Shown piece by piece: positions 37,799 to 49,985 of a DNA stretch of 64,000 bases (positions are counted from its first letter, which is position 1; the number at the start of each line of letters is the position of its first letter). Position numbers and translations under genes: made by a program. The stretch comes from Anthoceros angustus. Taxonomy: Eukaryota > Streptophyta > Anthocerotopsida > Anthocerotales > Anthocerotaceae. The notes beneath the pieces are model-generated. The model had not been told where the DNA came from, made no database searches, and saw nothing but the letters and a program-made list of their open reading frames with translations. The stretch lies in contig MU008181.1 in the NCBI GenBank assembly GCA_010909165.1, forward strand, positions 682,001 through 746,000. The letters run 5' to 3'.

Positions 37799-38513
37799 CC
37801 ACCACCTCACAACAGCACACCAACCAGCGCAAGGGTATGGGACCCAAGAAGGCGGCGGAGGTCTAGGAGCCGTGGCGCCTGGTGGGGAAGAACATTGTCA
37901 CCAAGCGCTACCCAGATTTCGGACCCTGGCTGGCGGAGGCAAAGGAGCTGGTGCAAGAATGGCACTTGGACATTTTCCAGGCGGTGTGGACCTTCGACAG
38001 CGTGGCCCTGGTCCGGGAGTACGCCCGGAAGATGTTGGCGGTGGCCAACAAAACGGTCCGCTCCAAAAGCTTGAGGGAGGACCCCAGGAGATGGACCGTG
38101 GAGGTCCTGAGGGTGGTCTACATGTACAACCGCCGAGCGGAGGAGATAGGGGGTGTAGTCCCGGAGCCCCGTAAGGTGAAAGGGAAGGTGGAGGCAGCAA
38201 GGGCGGCGCTCTCGAGGCCGGGGACGCAGCGGTCCTCAAATGGGTGGCTAATGCCTGACCACTGACAAAGCGTGAGGGCGGCAAGATCATCGTCCATTGG
38301 AACATGCTCACCAAGGTGAATCACCTTGGTGACAATTTGCTTGTGTTCCTCCACGCCCTGCAAAGAGGGAAGAGGGTAACGGGAAGGATCATCTACCGAA
38401 AGTTAATCGTGAGGCGAGGACGCGAACGAGTGGCCGCCCCACGCGCCATGTCTCCGTTCATCATCCATGTGTGGGGGCACCTTAACCTCCTGAGGGAGGG
38501 AGAAGAGGAGTGA
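37799..38513 (+). pseudogene. Decayed ORF of unknown, transposon-like origin
   Basis: A protein-like segment at 37882-38265 (MGKNIVTKRYPDFGPWLAEA ... VWTFDSVALVREYARKML) stays open in one frame. The reading then appears to continue in another frame through VLKWVANA, a TGA, and GGKIIVHWNMLTKVNHLGDN to 38513. One frameshift and one stop therefore break it. I do not recognise the family. Repeat-rich surroundings suggest a mobile-element gag-like or accessory protein. Confidence 0.4.
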
Positions 38514-39318
38514 GCGCTTTGAAAGGGGTTGGTGACCCTTCCCGAGACGGAGCGGGAAGGGAGAGCACCGGAGACGGAGGGTCGTCCTCCCAAGACCACG
38601 GGTCCAGGACGAAGAGGATTGGGAGGATTCCTGACTACACGACCGGAACCACCCCGCCCTGGAAGTATGGGAAGAAATGCCCGCTTCCCTTCTCTTAGTC
38701 CCTCCACTGGAGTACCCTACGCCGGAGGAGATTGCAGCAGGGGGGGAGCTGGTGGTCGCAGTACCAACAAGGCAGCAACCTACGACGGCCCCAAATGACC
38801 AACCCCGACCAGGGAGGTAAAGAAGAGGAAGACGCCCACCACCACATTTTCTGACCGCCTCCGGCCCCACCGCCATTGCCGATGGAGTGGTAGGAAGCAG
38901 AGGAGGCAGTGAGGAGGGCGGAGCGAGATGCGGCCCAGGGAGCGGGGGTACACTGGCAGCAACCCCACCCCGAGCCCGTCCTGTCACCAACCAGGAGGGA
39001 TAAGCGAGCCAACTCCCGGACCCCCTCACCACCTCCGGACCCCAAGAGTGACCTTGCAACTATTTGCAGTTGTACATGTACACGAGATACCCTGCCATGC
39101 TACTATCGCCTTCGCTAACATCAAATCACACTAGCTAGTTACGCAACAGCTGAAAATTTGAGAGGAAATCATAGTATTGGAATAGGTCTTGGCATGACCT
39201 TGCAATGCTCTGCAAGTACAAGATCTGCTTATGGCTTTACACGTGATCCTGCCCTGCCACCATCCCTTCACCAACGTCATATCACACTGGTTACGCATCA
39301 GCTGAAAATTTGAGACAG
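38514..39318. other. Low-information stretch with an imperfect direct repeat
   Basis: The GC-rich left half has only compositional ORFs. At about 39090-39180 and 39270-39340 a sequence around acgca(a/t)cagctgaaaatttgag is repeated imperfectly. No gene is seen. Confidence 0.4.
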
Positions 39319-39405
39319 GAAATCACAGCATGGAACGGGTCTTTACTTGAAATCACAACATGGAACGGGTCTTTACTTGAAATCACAGCATGGAACGGGT
39401 CTTTC
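39319..39405. repeat. 30 bp tandem repeat, three copies
   Basis: The unit gaaatcacagcatggaacgg plus gtctttactt occurs three times with only c/a changes. There is no unique spacer between copies, so this is a minisatellite and not a CRISPR array. Confidence 0.85.
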
Positions 39406-39732
39406 GTGTAATGCCACTATGGCAACTCCATGCATGACTTTGTTTTTTTTTTATCCCTTTAAAACAATACCTTTTTCATTTGCGAAAATATGAGTATTAC
39501 AATAGCCCACTGCGCATTCTACAAGGCGCTGGTCGGCGCCTTGTAGTGGTCTGTTTCTGGGGTTATGGCTGCAAAATGCATCTTTCATCGAAGAAATGGA
39601 CTCACAAATGGTATGCCAATTTTCATACTTGGGCAGATCCACCAATTTGAGGAGGGTGTAAAATGTGTGAAGGGGGTCAAGTTTCAGGCAAAGGGGGTTT
39701 GTATATTCCCCCCCTTGAAAAATTATGATGTT

Positions 39733-40020
39733 GCCTTGCATGGTTGTGACTGCTGCTGCCCATAACTTGCCCTGCATGGTTGTGACTCCTGCTGCCCACA
39801 ACTTGCCTTGCATGGTTGTGACTGCTGCTGCCCATAACCTGCCTTGCATGGTTGTGACTCCTGCTGCCCACAACTTGCCTTGCATGGTTGTGACTTCTGC
39901 TGCCCAAAACATGCCTACTGTTGCTACCCACAACCTACCTTGCATGGTTGTGACTACTGCTGCCCACAACCTACCTTGCATGGTTGTCACTGCTGCTCCC
40001 CACAACCTATCTTGCATGGG
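39733..40020. repeat. 36 bp minisatellite, about eight copies, divisible by three
   Basis: The unit reads gcatggttgtgactgctgct followed by gcccacaacttgcctt, repeated about eight times with small changes and one shortened unit. Because 36 is a multiple of three, several frames stay open: plus-strand MVVTAAAHNLPC repeats (39725-40081) and a minus-strand 188-codon ORF. These are best read as repeat by-products. Confidence 0.9.
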
Positions 40021-40081
40021 CTGTGGGGTGATAGTCTTGCTGCTACTTGGCTGTGTGAGGTTTACATTGTGCGGTGATTAG

Positions 40082-41341
40082 TAGCAGTATGGAGTCTCTG
40101 TCACGATGTGTGTATGACATTTTGAGTAGATCACTAACTTTGGTGATGTTTTGTGCCGGCTCTATAATAGAAATCATTGCAAACAAGAAGATCTGAAGTC
40201 GGAGTTGGCACAAGTGTCTACAGTACGAGATCTTTCAGTCACATGTGTCTACACGTCCTTTGTGATTGCTGTCATAGCAGTCCGAATACTCTAGAGGAGT
40301 ATCCACCTGTAGATCATGATTTGGAGAGGGATGAAGTACTTAGACGAGCAGCGGTAGAATGCGAAACTGATGAAGAAGTGAAGACAACATACCTTCTGTC
40401 CATTGACGAAATTGAAACAGTTGTAGCAAATGGTAATTGTTTATATTTAATCTAGTTTGAACTATTTTCATGTTTAACTTTTTTAGCGAATGCCTTGTTG
40501 TGGCAGTTGGAAGGCACATTGCTCGGAGACATGCCAAGCAGAGAAGGATTAAAAAATAGTAATTTTTATTCATATATAAATATTTTAATATTTTAATTTT
40601 AAGAATATACATATTTTGTTTACCAACACCTGCTTTAGTAAATATAGAGCTCTTGAACACTTTATTTGATAAAGAGTTGGCAGCATAAGATCTTTTGATT
40701 ATCTTAAAGAATCCTGATTTAATGGACAACATAAGAACAATAAGTTTTTGAAAATCTTACAAATTTGAATTATGTTGTGTATTCTTTCATTTATACTTAC
40801 ACCTTCTTTAGAGTTTTCGAAATCATTGTAAACAAGCTGAGCACCATCCACGCACAATTGGGGGGTCTAAGCACAGTATGGTGACCACAACTTCTGGAAA
40901 CGCAGAAACCGTCCCCAGTTGGCATGTTCGAGTTCTGTGGAATATGTTTTAAGCAAAAATATCGTCAAATTGATCTCAATTTTAGTGTACAGTACGTTTT
41001 TTGGGAGGAGAATTTTGTTGAATTTTTTTCTCCATAAAAACATGCATAGCATATATCATTGCCATTATTACAGAATTAGCGGTGGGACAAATGACAATTT
41101 GATGACTAAGTACCCTTGTCCACTTTGAATCGCCGTCAGCGTCGAACCACATGTGTTGATTAGGTCTTTGGTTTTGCAAAGCGAGTGTTTTGGGGCGGAC
41201 TCTTCATGTGAGCAGACGTTTGTGGCGTGGCGTGTCGTGGAGGCCGCGCTTCGTGTGTGCAGAATCGATTGCAGCGTGGCGTGGAAGCTGGAAGTGTGGC
41301 GAGCTTAGATTCGTTTGTGGGTGGCGGGCGTAGGAGGCTGG
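40082..41341. other. AT-rich stretch, no gene recognised
   Basis: Short ORFs on both strands (up to 130 codons at 40340-40732 minus, rich in Leu, Ile and Asn) reflect AT composition. The right 150 bp turn GC-rich (gtggcgtgg motifs) and lead into the duplicated block. Confidence 0.5.
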
Positions 41342-42835
41342 ATTCGATCGATTGGAGGCTGCTTGCTTTTGGAGGTCGTTTCTAACACGGTTTTTGTTTG
41401 CTACCTAGGAGGGTGCTAGTGTGGCGCCCGATGAGGCGTTTTGGGTGCTCAAGTGCTAGTTTGGGTTGGTGGTTGTTTGTGTGTGGGCGGTGTGTGGGCG
41501 GAATCCATGGGTGAACCACTTGGCAGGGTGGAGGGGAGACAGCGTGTGGCTTTGCAGGGGAGGCAGCGTGCGGCTATGGCAGCATCTGCAGGTGAGGATG
41601 GTGGCTGGGAGAGCATCACGCCCAAGGGAGAGTAGGAGCGTAAGGAGGCAGCAGGCTGCCACCCTTGGCGAGAGAGTGACCCGACCTTGCAAGTCGACAT
41701 CTCTTGACGGGCGAGCCGTGGAATTGGCACTCGGGGGATGCGGTTCTATCCGCTGTTGGTGTGAATGTGCGGGATGAGAACCTGGCAATTGGGCTTAAGG
41801 AGCGTGTGGGTGGGTCAGATGTTTTGGCTAGGTACTTTGGAGGCCTTCCTGGAGCAAATGATGGCTACCTTCTAGGGACTACTAATTTACTGTCTGTGGA
41901 AGAATGGAGGAACATCGATGACTTGGTGTACAGATTGTACGGGCGCCGGCCTAGCTTGTGCGCTGCATAGAGGGTTCCTCGAAACCTTCTTGGTGTGTTG
42001 GTGGAAAGCGCTCGGTAAAAGGGTGGTGGCAAGCTTATTGGGACAAGCTTGGATGAAGAAGAAACAACGGAAGTGTAAAGATGGTAGTAGCGATCTTTGG
42101 GGGCGAGGAGCTGGATTTCGATCGATTGGAGGTCGCTTGCTTTTGGAGGTCGTTTCTAACACGGTTTTGTTTGCTACCTAGGAGGGTGCTAGTGTGGCGC
42201 CCGGTGAGGCGTTTTGGGTGCTCAAGTGCTAGTTTGGGTTGGTGGTTGTGTGTGGGCGGAATCCATGGGTGAACCACTTGGTGGTGGAGGGAGACAGTGG
42301 TTTTTGGGAGGCAGGCGGCTATGGCAAGATCTGCAGTGAGGATGGTGGCTGGGAGAGCATCACGCCCAAGGGAGAGTAGGAACGTAAGGAGGCAACAGAG
42401 GCGCCACCCTTCACCGAGAGAGTGACCGTTTTGCAAGTCGACATCTCTTCAGCAGAGCAGTCGCCGTGGAATTGGCACTGGGGATGCGGTTCTATCCAGC
42501 AGTGTGAATGCGGGATGAGAACGCAATTGGGCTTAAGGAACGTGTGGGTGGGTCAGATGTTTTGGCTAGGTACTTTGGAGGCCTTCCTGGAGCAAATGAT
42601 GGCTACCTTCTAGGGACTACTAATTTACCGTCTGTGGAAGAATGGAGGAACATCGATGACTTGGTGTACAGATTGTACGGGCGCCGGCCTAGCTTGTGCA
42701 CTGCACAGAGGGTTCCTCGAAACCTTGCTGTTGGTGTGTTGGTGGAGAAACTGCTTGGTAAAAGGGTGAACTGGCAAGCTTATTGGGACAAGCTTCAGAT
42801 GAAGAAGAAACAACGGAAGTGTAAAGATGGTAGAC
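41342..42835. repeat. Tandem duplication, two copies of about 740-770 bp
   Basis: Unit 1 starts at about 41342 (ttcgatcgattggaggctgc) and unit 2 at about 42117 with the same sequence. Both run through gtggcgcccg, a cluster of gtggttg, and a shared open segment encoding ARYFGGLPGANDGYLLGTTN and SVEEWRNIDDLVYRLYGRRP. They end near ggaagtgtaaagatggtag. Unit 2 is shorter through many 1-10 bp indels. The shared peptide is not recognised. Confidence 0.85.
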
Positions 42836-43131
42836 GGCTGGGACGAGGAAGGTGGAGGTGAGGAAGATGAGGGCTCGGATGCGGTGATGATGCTCCACCG
42901 GTGTGAAGCTTGGTGCGGGGTGGTTCCATGTCCGGAGGGAAACTCCCACATTCGCGAGCCACAGGAGGCCACAGTCGTCCCAACAAAGTTTGGGCTGCTC
43001 TGCCAACAAAGGCAGTTTGTGATTGACAAGGAGCCATTGTCCTCGTCGAAAGTTGTGGCGAGCTTACGGAGAAGGACCACGTCGTCCATTGAAAGGTAAG
43101 ACATATGGCCGTGAGAAAAGTGGCCTCCAGC

Positions 43132-43494
43132 CATGGGCTCCAATGGAGGTGATTTCGGCTGCTGTGCTTCGTGTGAAGAAGGACTTGGAGGCGTGCGCGG
43201 ATGAGGAGTCAAAGCTTGCTAAGGCAGGGGAGGATGCCTTGAAGGATCTGGACTTGACGAAGGTCCAGCGGACCTTGTGCTCAATGGCGGTGGGTTGGAC
43301 TCGGAAACACAACGATGCACCATGGGCTCCAATGGAGGTGATTTCGGCCGTGCTTCGTGTGAAGAAGGACTTGAGGCGGCGCGCGGATGAGGAGTCAAAG
43401 CTTGGGAGGATGCCTTGAAGGATCTGGACTTGACAAGGTCCATAGCGCACCTTGTGCTCAATGGCGGTGGGTTGGACTAAACACAACGATGCAC
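43132..43494. repeat. Tandem duplication, two copies of 188 and about 175 bp
   Basis: Both copies begin ccatgggctccaatggaggt and end acacaacgatgca. They encode, when read open, PWAPMEVISA(A)VLRVKKDL followed by an acidic/basic stretch. Copy 2 has lost several short pieces (for example gct and a segment around ctaaggca), breaking the frame. Confidence 0.85.
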
Positions 43495-44264
43495 CATGGA
43501 ACCGGTCCGCCAAAGTGTGAAGGCCAAGACGGACCATTGTAATGTTGTGAACAAGAAGTTGGCGAAAACACGGCTTGTAGGAGCAAGTCGCAAGAACATG
43601 TTCTTTGGGTTTTGGATTTTGAGCAGGCGATCCAGTGAATTCACCAGCTAAGAGTGAAGAAGTCACGCCGGCTGGGCGGTGGCTCCATGCCACTCCCACT
43701 GCCACACCACCGTGATATGACATCTTTGTCTGACACTGCGTCATTTCATAGTCCGATCAGGTCATTACGCAATTCTCAATGGTCTTTGTCTCGGGGAGTT
43801 TTTGATTTTGTGTCCCTTGATCTCATGTGTGCACATGTTATTCCTATTTGGAATATGCGGAGGATGTTTCAAGGTCGTTGCCGCAATGAGTGTGCAATGA
43901 TTGCTGCCTACAAGCAGTCGGCGTGTTTGTTGTTCTCCGATAAGTCCTGTTTCTAAGGGTGGTAGTGAAGGTATGGTAGGGAACCGAGCACTTGCTTTTA
44001 CTCTATGATCCGAGTTGATCTTTGCATGCGGATCGGCTTTTGGCGTGGAAGTCCATGTGTTTGATTGTGGTGTGTGAAGATGCATGCGCTCTGCGGAGAT
44101 GGTGCACTAGTTTGCCATTCTATTTCTTGTCGGAGTTCTGCATGTGGTAGACACAGTGGTATGCACGCATTGTGAGGCGAGTTGCTTGTATCGAACCTTT
44201 GTGATGGAATAGGATTTGTTGTGGTGGCGGGGTTGGTGGTCGATTGGACATCATGGAGATGTGG

Positions 44265-44715
44265 TGGCATGTGGAGATGTGGTGGCGTCGAGCATCATAG
44301 AGATGTGGTGGCGTCGAGCATCATAGAGATGTGGTGGCGGGGTTGGTGCTTAACAGCCCGAGTTTGTGACATGGTGGCCGCTTACTTGATGTGGTGGCAG
44401 GGATGGTGGTCAACTGCCCGAGTATGTGCCATGGTGGCCGCTTGCTTGATGTGGTGGCGGGGTTGGTGGTCACCTGCCCGAGTATGTGCCATGGTGGCCG
44501 CTTGCTTGATGTGGTGGCGGGGTTGGTGGTCTGCCGTATGTGCCATGGTGGCGCTTACTTCATGTGGTGGGTTGGTGGTGAACTGCCGTATGTGCCATGG
44601 TGGCGCTTGCTTGATGTGGTGGGTTGGTGGTGATCTGGCCGGTATGTGCCATGGTGGCGCTTGATGTGATGGCGGGGTTGGTGGTGATCGCCGAGTATGT
44701 GACATGGTGGCGTGC
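44265..44715. repeat. Minisatellite rich in GTGG, units of 60 shrinking to about 52 bp
   Basis: A unit beginning gatgtggtggcggggttggt and containing gtatgtgccatggtgg is repeated at starts near 44388, 44448, 44508, 44561, 44612 and 44664. The first are 60 bp and the later ones 51-53 bp, because short pieces such as cccga and c are lost. It is preceded at 44265-44340 by a shorter gagatgtggtggcgtcgagc repeat. Confidence 0.88.
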
Positions 44716-47049
44716 ACGATGTGCTGGCCACGCTTGGTGGTCTTCAATCCTCTTTGGTGATGTGTTGGCAAGGATTGTAATGTAGTTGCGATAGCTTGAT
44801 GTTCGATCGTGTCTGATTGTGATTTTGTTGGTGAAGGCGGCTCTCCGACTTTAACGTGGGTCTTCTGGTGGTATGCATGCATGCGAGATGGTATTCGCTA
44901 CCGGGCATTGCTTCCATGACATATGTCTCTTCCAAGCGTTGCAAAGGCATGTTCCCCGCCGCATGTGGTGCAACCTGGAGATTTCAAAACACGTTGCTGG
45001 CCAAGGTGGCCTTGAAGGACACTGCACTGCATCGTGGGAGGATGACCGGAGACCGCGGGAAGCCGAGTATTTGGAGATTATTCGCGATCCCGCAACACTG
45101 CATCATAGATGGGCAGAAGGTGGCGCTCCGATAAGCTCAAACAACTGGCTAGCAACACCTCAGAGCAAGAAGTACTTAGAATCACCAGGTTTGGCGCACT
45201 TGCACATTGCTATCTGCCAACGGGTGAGCGAATTTCCTAGCCATATTTGTATCATTCTTCTCATTTTTGAATGGTGCTGCTTGTGCCAGGGAACATGAGC
45301 AGGCTGCCCCCCATGTCCACAAACTTCTCCATGCATCTTGTCGTAGCCTCTTTAAAACACCGCGCCACAGGACCGCCTAGGGCTCCACCAAAAAAGTCTG
45401 GTGCGTCCATCTTTGGGACATGCACGAATATGTGCTTACCACGCTGAACAAGCCGCCGTCGCCATAATCCGGGCCAATTGTCGTGTCCACAGTAGGTAGC
45501 CAATCCAATCCTCCAAAGATGGACTCGAGGTGGTGGCCCTTCTTGTCTGAGCTCAAGGCTGCGTTTGGGAACGGAGGGCTTGAAGGGAACATGGACGGGG
45601 TGTGGCCCTTAGTCCCTACAATGGCTTCTATTTGCCCCTCTAGTGCACCTAGCACTCTTGTGGAAATTCTTTGTTAGAGTCTTGAAGGATGTGGATGCCA
45701 TTGTTGGTCAGACTTTGCTCCACGAAGATGGCGTTCGGAAGAGTATTGGCGATAATTTTGTAGGGTCTAGTGATGTCGTGTCGATGGTGCTGTCCACATT
45801 GGTGACCGTGTAGTTCGCACCCTTGATGAAAACGATGGAGGTGGGGAGGGTGATGAGATTGAATTGGCGGTACGATGGTCGACATCTTTGTTGTCATTCA
45901 CGGTGCCCAAGAGGTTATAGCTGCGGTGATGTTCACCGCTAGTGGTTTGAAGCACTTAATTGTGTAGCTCGTCCTTTGGTGACCATGTGGCTATGCTTGA
46001 TGGTGATGGTGTGGACAAGAGTGAAAAGGTTGGTGATGGTCGGTTGTGATCTCCTTTGCGCATGGAACACGATCTCTTCTCAAAGCCGCCGAGGGGCCAA
46101 TGTGGAGGCGATCAAGTGGACAATGACGAGCATGCATGAAGCTCCGCGGCGACAAGGATGAAGATGCCACCGCATGCTCAAGAGGTGGATGACAGTTGCG
46201 AGGTTTAGTTCTTGCTCTTGTAGAAAGGGATGAGCACAAATGCAGTGCAGGAAGTTCGCACCCTTCACGTGGTAGTGGCGGCGTGGAGGAAACAATCGTG
46301 GTCGGTGGCCCATTGAAGCGGAGAGGGGCTGGGCGTGGAGGGAGGAACACTCGTGCGGGCACCCGATGAAGAGCCTCAACGACCAAGGTATGGGCTATGG
46401 TTCGATGGCCGTGACTACGGTACAAATTTCATGGTGTTGGCTCAAGGGAAATCCGAGGAAGTGGACTTTATCTCTTGAAATGTATGGAACACATGCGAAC
46501 TTGACCTTCAAGGATACTAATTGGGGAGGGAGGAGTTTTGGGCGAGGCACTATTGTTGTGAAAGCCTTCTACTATGAGCAAGTTCCGGCATTGGTATGTA
46601 CACTTTCTTTGGACTACGTGGACCATGCGATCCTGAGGAGGACTGGTCTTTGGCGACTAAGTTTTGATGTGGCCAATGGAGAAGCAAAATGAAAACGCAG
46701 AACAAGCATCGCTCCACCCACATGAGAGGAAGTACATAGAGTGGTTGGCAAAGGTCGAACATAAGGCGAAAAAGTTGAAGACCGTGTGACGATTGAATGT
46801 GTTTGTTGTGTGGATCATGTGAGGGGTCTCTGTGAATTTGTCTGGCACCTGGTTGTGAGTGTTCAGAGGCCATGTGACCAGACATTCTTTTGGACAAATG
46901 CGGTGTGAGTCGGGGATAAACACTTTGAGTCTGGATCCCATGTTGTATCAATGGGTATACGCCTTGTGACGAAATGCTCCATTTTGTGAGGGCACACCGA
47001 GTGCTAACCCCCTATGTACTGAATGGTTCAATGTATACGACAGCTTAGA
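44716..47049. other. Repeat-block filler with short broken ORFs
   Basis: Open segments of 80-166 codons exist on both strands, none with a recognisable domain. One plus-strand segment (46366-46692, NLTFKDTNWGGRSFGRGTIV) reads protein-like and may be an element fragment. The first few hundred bp are the tail of the GTGG repeat. Confidence 0.35.
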
Positions 47050-49585
47050 ATGAACGAGTGCCCTTCAAATTGCGTTCGCGCATGACAATTGGGTCCAACA
47101 CAGCATGCCAACCTAGCATCCTCCACCCACTATTGGCACAAACTGATGGCATGAAGAGTGAAAAAGCGGAAGGGCTCAAGCAATCGCCCATCACCACGGG
47201 TGGTGAACAACACAAGCGCTAACCAAGGGAAGTGCGCTAGCCTATGAACAAAGGAACATGTAAGGCTGCGAAGTTCCTTCCTACGCTAGGATGGATTAGG
47301 CATCCACAACGCTTCCACCATCGTCATCCTCGCCCTCTTGCACCATATTATTGTCCACACCTCGGATCTGCAGATTCGGCTCCCCGCCGCGTTCTTCCCG
47401 ACCATACGGCGTGGCGGCGGCGTCTCGGCCGCAGCCCAATACCGCTTCCGCCTTTGTTGCCGGCGGTGGCGCTCATGATACTCCACCAAAACCGCGCCGC
47501 CATGGCATCGATCCTCTTGCTTCCACGGCCCGGAGGTGCATCCGGCACTGCGCGTGGTGCCTCTTCGACGGTAGCAACAGCAGGCGTCGGAAGGCACTCG
47601 GCGAAACACGACCCCATGTTACCTTTGGTGCGGACTTAGCGAAGATGATCGGCGCGGGTGAAGGCGAGTGGGAATGAATTCGGTGTCATATTACATCGCT
47701 TTGTACACAACCAAGCTGTTGCACCCCGGCGGTCAAGTGGCCACCGTGTCATATGGCTCGGCTCTTATTCCCAGGCGAAAAGGCGGCCGTCAGGCATCAC
47801 GTGTCCGATGGGGAACTTGGAGGAATTAAGAATCATTATTGAATGCACCCCGGAAGTGTACTTGGGCGAGATGTAATGGAATGAACGAAAGTGCCCTTCA
47901 AATTGCTCACAAGATGACAATTGGGTCCAACACGATGCCAACCTAGCATCCTCCACCCACAAATGGCACAAACCGATGGCATGAAGAGTGAAAAATCGGG
48001 GCTCAAGCACAATCGCCCATCACCACACCGGTGGTGAACAACACAACGCTAACCAAGGGAAGTATGCGCTAGCCTATGAACAAAGGAACATGTAAGGCCG
48101 GCTGCGAAGTTCCTTCCTACTGTGCTAGGATGGATTAGGCATCCACAACGCTTCCACCATCGTCATCCTCGCCCTCTTGCACCATATTATTGTCGACACC
48201 TCGGATCTGCAGATTCCGGCTCCCCGCTCGCCGCGTTCTTCCCCGACCATACGGCGTGGCAGCGACGTCTCGGCCCGCAGCCCAATACCGCTTCCGCCTT
48301 TGTTGCCGGCGGTGGCGCTCATGATACTCCACCAAAACCGCGCCGCCATGGCATCGATCCTCTTGCTTCCACGGCCCGGAGGTGCATCCGGCACTGCGCG
48401 TGGTGCCTCTTCGACGGTAGCAACAGCAGGCGTCGGACTCGGCGAAACACGACCCCATGTTACCTTTGGTGCGGACTTAGCGAAGATGATCGGCGCGGGT
48501 GAAGGCGAGTGGGAATGAATTCGGTGTCATATTACATCGCTTTGTACACAACCAAGCTGTTGCACCCCGGCGGTCAAGTGGCCACCGTGTCATATGGCTC
48601 GGCTCTTATTCCCAGGCGAAAAGGCGGCCGTCAGGCATCACGTGTCCGATGGGGAACTTGGAGGAATTAAGAATCATTATTGAATGCACCCCGGAAGTGT
48701 ACTTGGGCGAGATGTAATGGAATGAACGAAAGTGCCCTTCAAATTGCTCACAAGATGACAATTGGGTCCAACACGATGCCAACCTAGCATCCTCCACCCA
48801 CAAATGGCACAAACCGATGGCATGAAGAGTGAAAAATCGGGGCTCAAGCACAATCGCCCATCACCACACCGGTGGTGAACAACACAACGCTAACTAAGGG
48901 AAGTATGCGCTAGCCTATGAACAAAGGAACATGTAAGGCCGGCTGCGAAGTTCCTTCCTCGTGCTAGGATGGATTAGGCATCCACAACGCTTCCACCATC
49001 GTCATCCTCGCCCTCTTGCACCATATTATTGTCCACACCTCGGATCTGCAGATTCGGCTCCCGCGCTCTTCCCGACCATACGGCGTGGCGACGTCTCGGC
49101 CCGCAGCCCAAAACCGCTTCCGCACTGTTGCACGGCGGTGACGCTCGCGGTACTCCACCTGCAAAGAGCTTAACGCCGCCATGGCTTGCATCAGTCCTCT
49201 TGCTTCCACGGCCCAGGGAGGTGCATCAGCACCTGCGCGTGGTGCCTCTTCGACGGCGGTAGCAACGACAGACGTCGGAAGGCACTCGACTGAGCACGAC
49301 CCCATGTTGCTACTGGTGCGGACTTAGCAGAAGATGATCGGCTTCGCGGGTGAAGGCGAGACTGGGAATGAATTCGGGGTGTCAGATTACACTGTTTTGT
49401 ACACAACCAACTGTTGCACCCCCAGGCAGGGTCAAGTGGCCACCAGGTCATATGGCTCGGCTCCTATTCACCACTGGGCGAAAAGGCGGCCGTCAGGCAT
49501 CACGTGTCTCACGTGGAACTTGAGGAATTAAGAATCATTATTGAATGCACCCCTAAGTGTACCGCTAGCGTATGGCCAAGAATGA
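47050..49585. repeat. Tandem triplication, units of about 832, 839 and 865 bp
   Basis: Units start near 47050, 47882 and 48721 with gaatgaacga and gtgcccttcaaattgc, and each holds ctaggatggattaggcatcc, atggcatcgatcctcttgct (altered in copy 3) and ggaattaagaatcattattg. Units 1 and 2 are almost the same from about 47640 on; units 2 and 3 are almost the same in their first 240 bp. Copy 3 diverges most in its middle. No unit encodes a convincing intact protein, though open segments of about 72-81 codons recur. Confidence 0.9.
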
Positions 49586-49985
49586 ACGAATTGTGATTCT
49601 GACTCATGAGTACAATTGTTTTTGGCATTTGCCTATGTTTCCATCGGATGCCCGCTTAATTCATTTTACGCTATGGTAGTCACCCGATGGAGTCGTCACC
49701 CTCTAAAGCAAAGTACACACCCCCTCACCTCGTCTTATGGTCATCTCAAATTTGCACATCTCGCATTCCATCGAGGATGCAATCGGCATGGTCCGAATAA
49801 AGGCATACAAGCCTCGCATCTTGAATAGTGTAATACATTCCAACGGCAATGACCTCTCGGCATGAAAACGTCTTCATACTCCAAGGACACGATCTTGGGT
49901 GCGTAAGAGTATGCTTTGCCTCCGCATCGAGGACATAAAATGTTGTCCCTCATCCGTGGGGTCTGCAAAAACGAGGAAGTTGTCT

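Noticed and set aside
39319-39405. Possible CRISPR array (30 bp repeats)
   Set aside because: Copies abut without unique spacers, and the window is eukaryotic nuclear DNA.
39451-40017. 188-codon minus-strand ORF
   Set aside because: Its length is made by the 36 bp repeat; the product is a monotonous 12-residue repeat.
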